A stretch of DNA of 64,000 nt from Himantopus leucocephalus. Its lineage: Eukaryota; Chordata; Aves; Charadriiformes; Recurvirostridae. The notes beneath the pieces are model-generated. The model was not told the origin of the DNA, searched no databases, and saw nothing but the letters and a program-made list of their open reading frames with translations. Made by a program: the position numbers and the translations under genes. The stretch covers positions 24,412,676-24,476,675 of the forward strand of contig RSEF01000031.1 of the NCBI GenBank assembly GCA_003993805.1. The letters run 5' to 3'. Of the stretch, positions 60,646 to 64,000 are shown in pieces. How positions within the stretch are numbered: the stretch's first letter is position 1; each line of letters begins with the position of its first letter.

Positions 60646-62974
60646 CCCTAATTCTCAAAATTATTTCTTAGAGACTTACGGTGACTGAGATTTCTGTACT
60701 TACATGGCAGTTTTATTCGGATGCTTAACTAACACACCATTAGAAAGTCTTTTTCATTATCTATACTATCTCCCCTTGATAGAAATTTCAGCTTACTTTC
60801 ACTTTTTTTTACAGTTTATTTCTTCTCCCTTTGCAGCTAATCATGCTTTTCTCTTATTTGCATTCTGCAAGATTAAAGAAGACATCACTGATGCACCTCT
60901 TGCATGTCTACATCATTGTATTTCAGCATGTTCGAACTTCGAACAAGGAAACCAAGCAGCCATCACATAAGTGTTTTTCCTATTTCCAACTCATATTAAT
61001 CAGGTGTTGACGTGCAAGGAACTGCAGTAAATCATCTTTGTAGATATGACTACTGCGTATAGTTTCTTTGCCTGGTTGTTTTGGGCACAGTCACCGCAGT
61101 GATGCAGCAATATGAAATCAGTCAAGTGTGGCTCTTTTTATTATAAATCATGTAAGCACATCCTGGTCTTTTGATTGGATGGGTGCACTGCATCAGAGAT
61201 AGTCGAATTCCCCTCTGGGGACTAGAGCAAAGGAAGGGTGGAAGAAAGAACGTGATGATCCTTTTCCTAAGATGAAACCATGATTTATAATACATTTATA
61301 AGCTCCTGGACGCCTCACTTCTGAGGAAATGCTGGGAGCAGCTGATGAAATAGCCATGAGTGAAATCAAGCTGTTCCTCTAATGCTCAGACCCACCTTTA
61401 ACACACATTTCAGGATTTAGAAGAGCTACAAGAAATATTTGAAATGCAGTGATATCTGTAAAAGTTAACAGCCACATATTTACAGCATCACCATCAATTC
61501 TGACACTTGGAAGCTTATAGATTTGAGCAGAGAATTTATGTCTAAACATGCTTTACAAATATTAATCTGTGCAATTTCAAGAAAGTAATTAATAGTGGGG
61601 TTTTTTACAGACAAGTAATACTGAGGTTAAGACCCTAATTTTTCAAAGTAGTGAAGAATTTTCTATACTTATCCAGGTACAATCCTGACATAGACCTTGA
61701 GACAGCCAAGATCACGGGTTACTGTTGAAAAAAATGTAGCCTATATGAGCTGGTAGCAAAAAAAATCTGGCGTCTAGTCCTTCATCTTAGTATCAAAGCC
61801 ATTCATTAACCTTTTAATTTCTACAAAAATAAATGCTGACAAACAGAAAAAGCTCCACTTTTTCCTTATATTGTCTAAAGCATGTACCATGTAACATTTA
61901 TGTACTGGGGAACAACTGTTTCACAACATTCATGTTGCAATAATCATCACCATGGAAGACTGCAAACTGTTGACTCCACTTTGCTAACGCCATATATTCT
62001 TGTCTCCTTGTAGTGGGAGCTGACCAGCAGGCGAGGCTGAAATCTCTGTACATCCACACTTGCAGCTCCCACCACTCAGAAAGATCCAGTTCTGCTCATC
62101 AGAAGTGCTGGAAGATAGATGGCTCCTAAGATCCTTCTGCTTTTATTGCTATTCAAGTACTTGCCACATCCCCTAATCCCACTGATAATACATAGCATTG
62201 GCACAGGATTTTTTATCCCAATACTGCTGCTGCCAGGTACCACTGCCCTTTAACCCAACAAAAAAAGATAGAATAAGGGAGTTAAAAGTTCTTCTGATTT
62301 CATCACCACTGAACAGTTTTAATCCACTGTGTTCTCAGTTTAGTCTGCCGCAGGCTGAGACATTAACTCCTCCATTAACACTGCCTGGTGCTGTACATGC
62401 TCTGGGTTGCACAGTGAGCCAGTAGCTCTCCATCTCCTCATCTGCAGAGCTGCTGCATGCAGCTCTGCTTACCTTCTTGCCTGTTTTACTACAGTATAGT
62501 TCATAATGGTTTCATACAGAAGGGGATTTTACTGCACTTTTGAAGATATGTTTGCCTTTTTTATCTCCAACTGGATGACAGAAGAACAAAGCAAACATGA
62601 CAATAGAGAATACTACAGAAACTACTCTCAAGCCACCTACCAAAAAGGCAATCAAAAGATCTTTTTGATTGCCAGTAAAGTTAATTTCTTTAGGTGACTT
62701 TATCTGCTTCACCTCAACAATCTTCTGCTACAAACTGAGAAAAGTTTTTCAGGCCACTTTGCAAGCCACTTATTCAAAAGAGAAACAGATTGGTCCACTC
62801 TAAACACAATTACACTCTATTAGAAATACAAGCCATTTATGGACTCCTGTGCCTATGAAAAGACTTATGTACTTCTGGAAAGTAGAATTAGGAACAGGCA
62901 ACAGGTCTTCAGTAGTAAGTTGGTCAATTTAGTGTGGTCCTAAGCTACGGAGGACAGGCTGTGTTTTGATGTGC

Positions 62975-63110
62975 CCTTTAAAACCTGCAGTGATGGAGAC
63001 TCTATGACTGCATTTAGCAGTTTGTGTAAGTACTTTATTACATCTGTATTTAAAACTTAACTTCTTTACTATCTAAACTAAGTCCTAGTTTCAGCCATTT
63101 AAAGTCATTT
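62975..63110 (-). repeat. Ancient CR1 fragment
   Basis: The sequence AGTGATGGAGACTCTATGAC, GCAGTTTGTGTAAGTACTTT, then TTCTTTACTATCTAAACTAA and CAGCCATTTAAAGTCATT follows the order of the reverse-complement CR1 segment containing GTGATGGAGATTCCACAAC, AGTGCTTAA, TAATATCTAACCTAAA and CAATTTAAGCCCATT. Diverged. Confidence 0.5.
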
Positions 63111-64000
63111 CAGGATATTGGCAGGAGAAAACTAAAAGGCAAAGATCTTCAGAGAAAAGTAGGAGCAAATATATTTTGCAAACCAGGAAAAGAATGCAAG
63201 ACTTCCAGTAGGAGACATAATTAAACACTTCAAAAACAGAAGTTACCATTAATCTTTTAAATACAGTTTTTTGCAAATCAGATGTGAGTGTATCGTTTGG
63301 ACACTTTTATGTCTGTATTTTTAAATTCCGTGTTACTGTAAAAAAGCTATTCTCTTAAAAAAAAAAACAACTCAGAAAAGAATGGATTTCTTTAGTAAAA
63401 TTCTGATGACTGGAGTAGAAATATCATTTGTAACTTGCCCTCTTTCAGTCATAGGATAAAATACCAGTTGTTTGCAGATGCAATGGAAAAATCTGATAAA
63501 ATAGCAAACAAGTTAATACTTTCCTAGTTACACCTAGAGAGACACATTAAAGCTAGGCAAGAAATCTTCAATTCTGAAATTGAATGGTTTTCCTTAGATT
63601 TCTTATTCCATTTCTTTCTCCTCCAAATTTGTGTTCCCTGAACGGGAATCCCAATCTCTATCTTGCAATCTAATTTCTTTTCGACCATGTATTCCCCTTC
63701 TTGTTCCAGAATAAGATTTACAAATCAAGTAGGTCAATATACGTTTGTCACTAAGCAAAATACTCTAGGGAATTTTTTGAATTTTGAAAGGTTTTTCTGT
63801 AGTTTATGAAGCCAGAAAAGGCTTGTATATATCACGTATGGAAAACATAAAACTACATGGCATACCAAAACACATAAGTTAAATACACAGAAATCCTTAT
63901 CCAGCTTCCCCTGATTTTTAGTTTGGCGGTATGGTACAATAAAAATTGAGACTGATTTTTAAAATAATACATGTGTCTGGCAGGCAAGGTATTTTTATTG

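Larger units (their letters stand above)
43277..64000 (-). other. SV2C: SV2C 5' intron (more than 20 kb, runs off the window)
   Basis: No exon encoding SV2C TM1-5 or the cytosolic N-terminus was recognised, so the stretch upstream of the TM6 exon appears to be one long intron. It carries one ancient plus-strand CR1, one younger plus-strand CR1, one long minus-strand CR1 and smaller fossils. The open frames in it are short or fall inside CR1. Confidence 0.7.

Overview
The window is vertebrate nuclear DNA, almost certainly from a bird. It is AT-rich and intron-dominated, its coding pieces are short exons with GT/AG borders, its only clearly recognisable transposons are CR1 (chicken repeat 1) LINE retroposons, and there are faint remains of older amniote repeats (MIR-like SINE, ancient CR1). 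It looks like draft assembly: a 100-N gap at 20329-20428, three Ns at 185-187, and single Ns at 21107 and 37762.

One gene is recognisable with high confidence. Eight consecutive coding exons of SV2C (synaptic vesicle glycoprotein 2C) lie on the minus strand, in transcription order 43143-43276, 42897-42986, 38540-38650, 36246-36334, 35711-35875, 32730-32863, 31258-31461 and 30170-30329. They join in one open reading frame with compatible phases at every junction (1087 nt, about 362 residues, roughly half of the family's usual length of about 730). They encode the middle of a 12-TM major-facilitator-like vesicle protein: TM6 with the PESPR motif, the cytosolic central loop, TM7, the whole large luminal loop (pentapeptide-repeat-like, with N-glycosylation sequons), TM8, TM9 and TM10. 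The exons for the N-terminus to TM5 (expected at higher coordinates) and for TM11 to the C-terminus (expected below 30170) were not found.

Layout: 1-187 is an A-rich tandem repeat. 188 to about 4400 is somewhat GC-richer DNA with no recognisable gene. About 4400-30169 is AT-rich DNA with no recognisable exon; it is SV2C 3' intron and/or 3' flank and holds a MIR-like SINE, small microsatellites, the gap and a duplicated contig edge. 30170-43276 is the SV2C exon cluster, with a 5'-truncated CR1 in one intron. 43277-64000 is more than 20 kb of intron 5' of those exons, carrying an ancient plus-strand CR1, a younger plus-strand CR1 (50611-51074), a long 2.6-kb minus-strand CR1 that keeps most of a broken ORF2 (55234-57860), and several repeat fossils. 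No tRNA, rRNA, CRISPR, promoter or second protein gene could be supported. All repeat names were assigned by eye.
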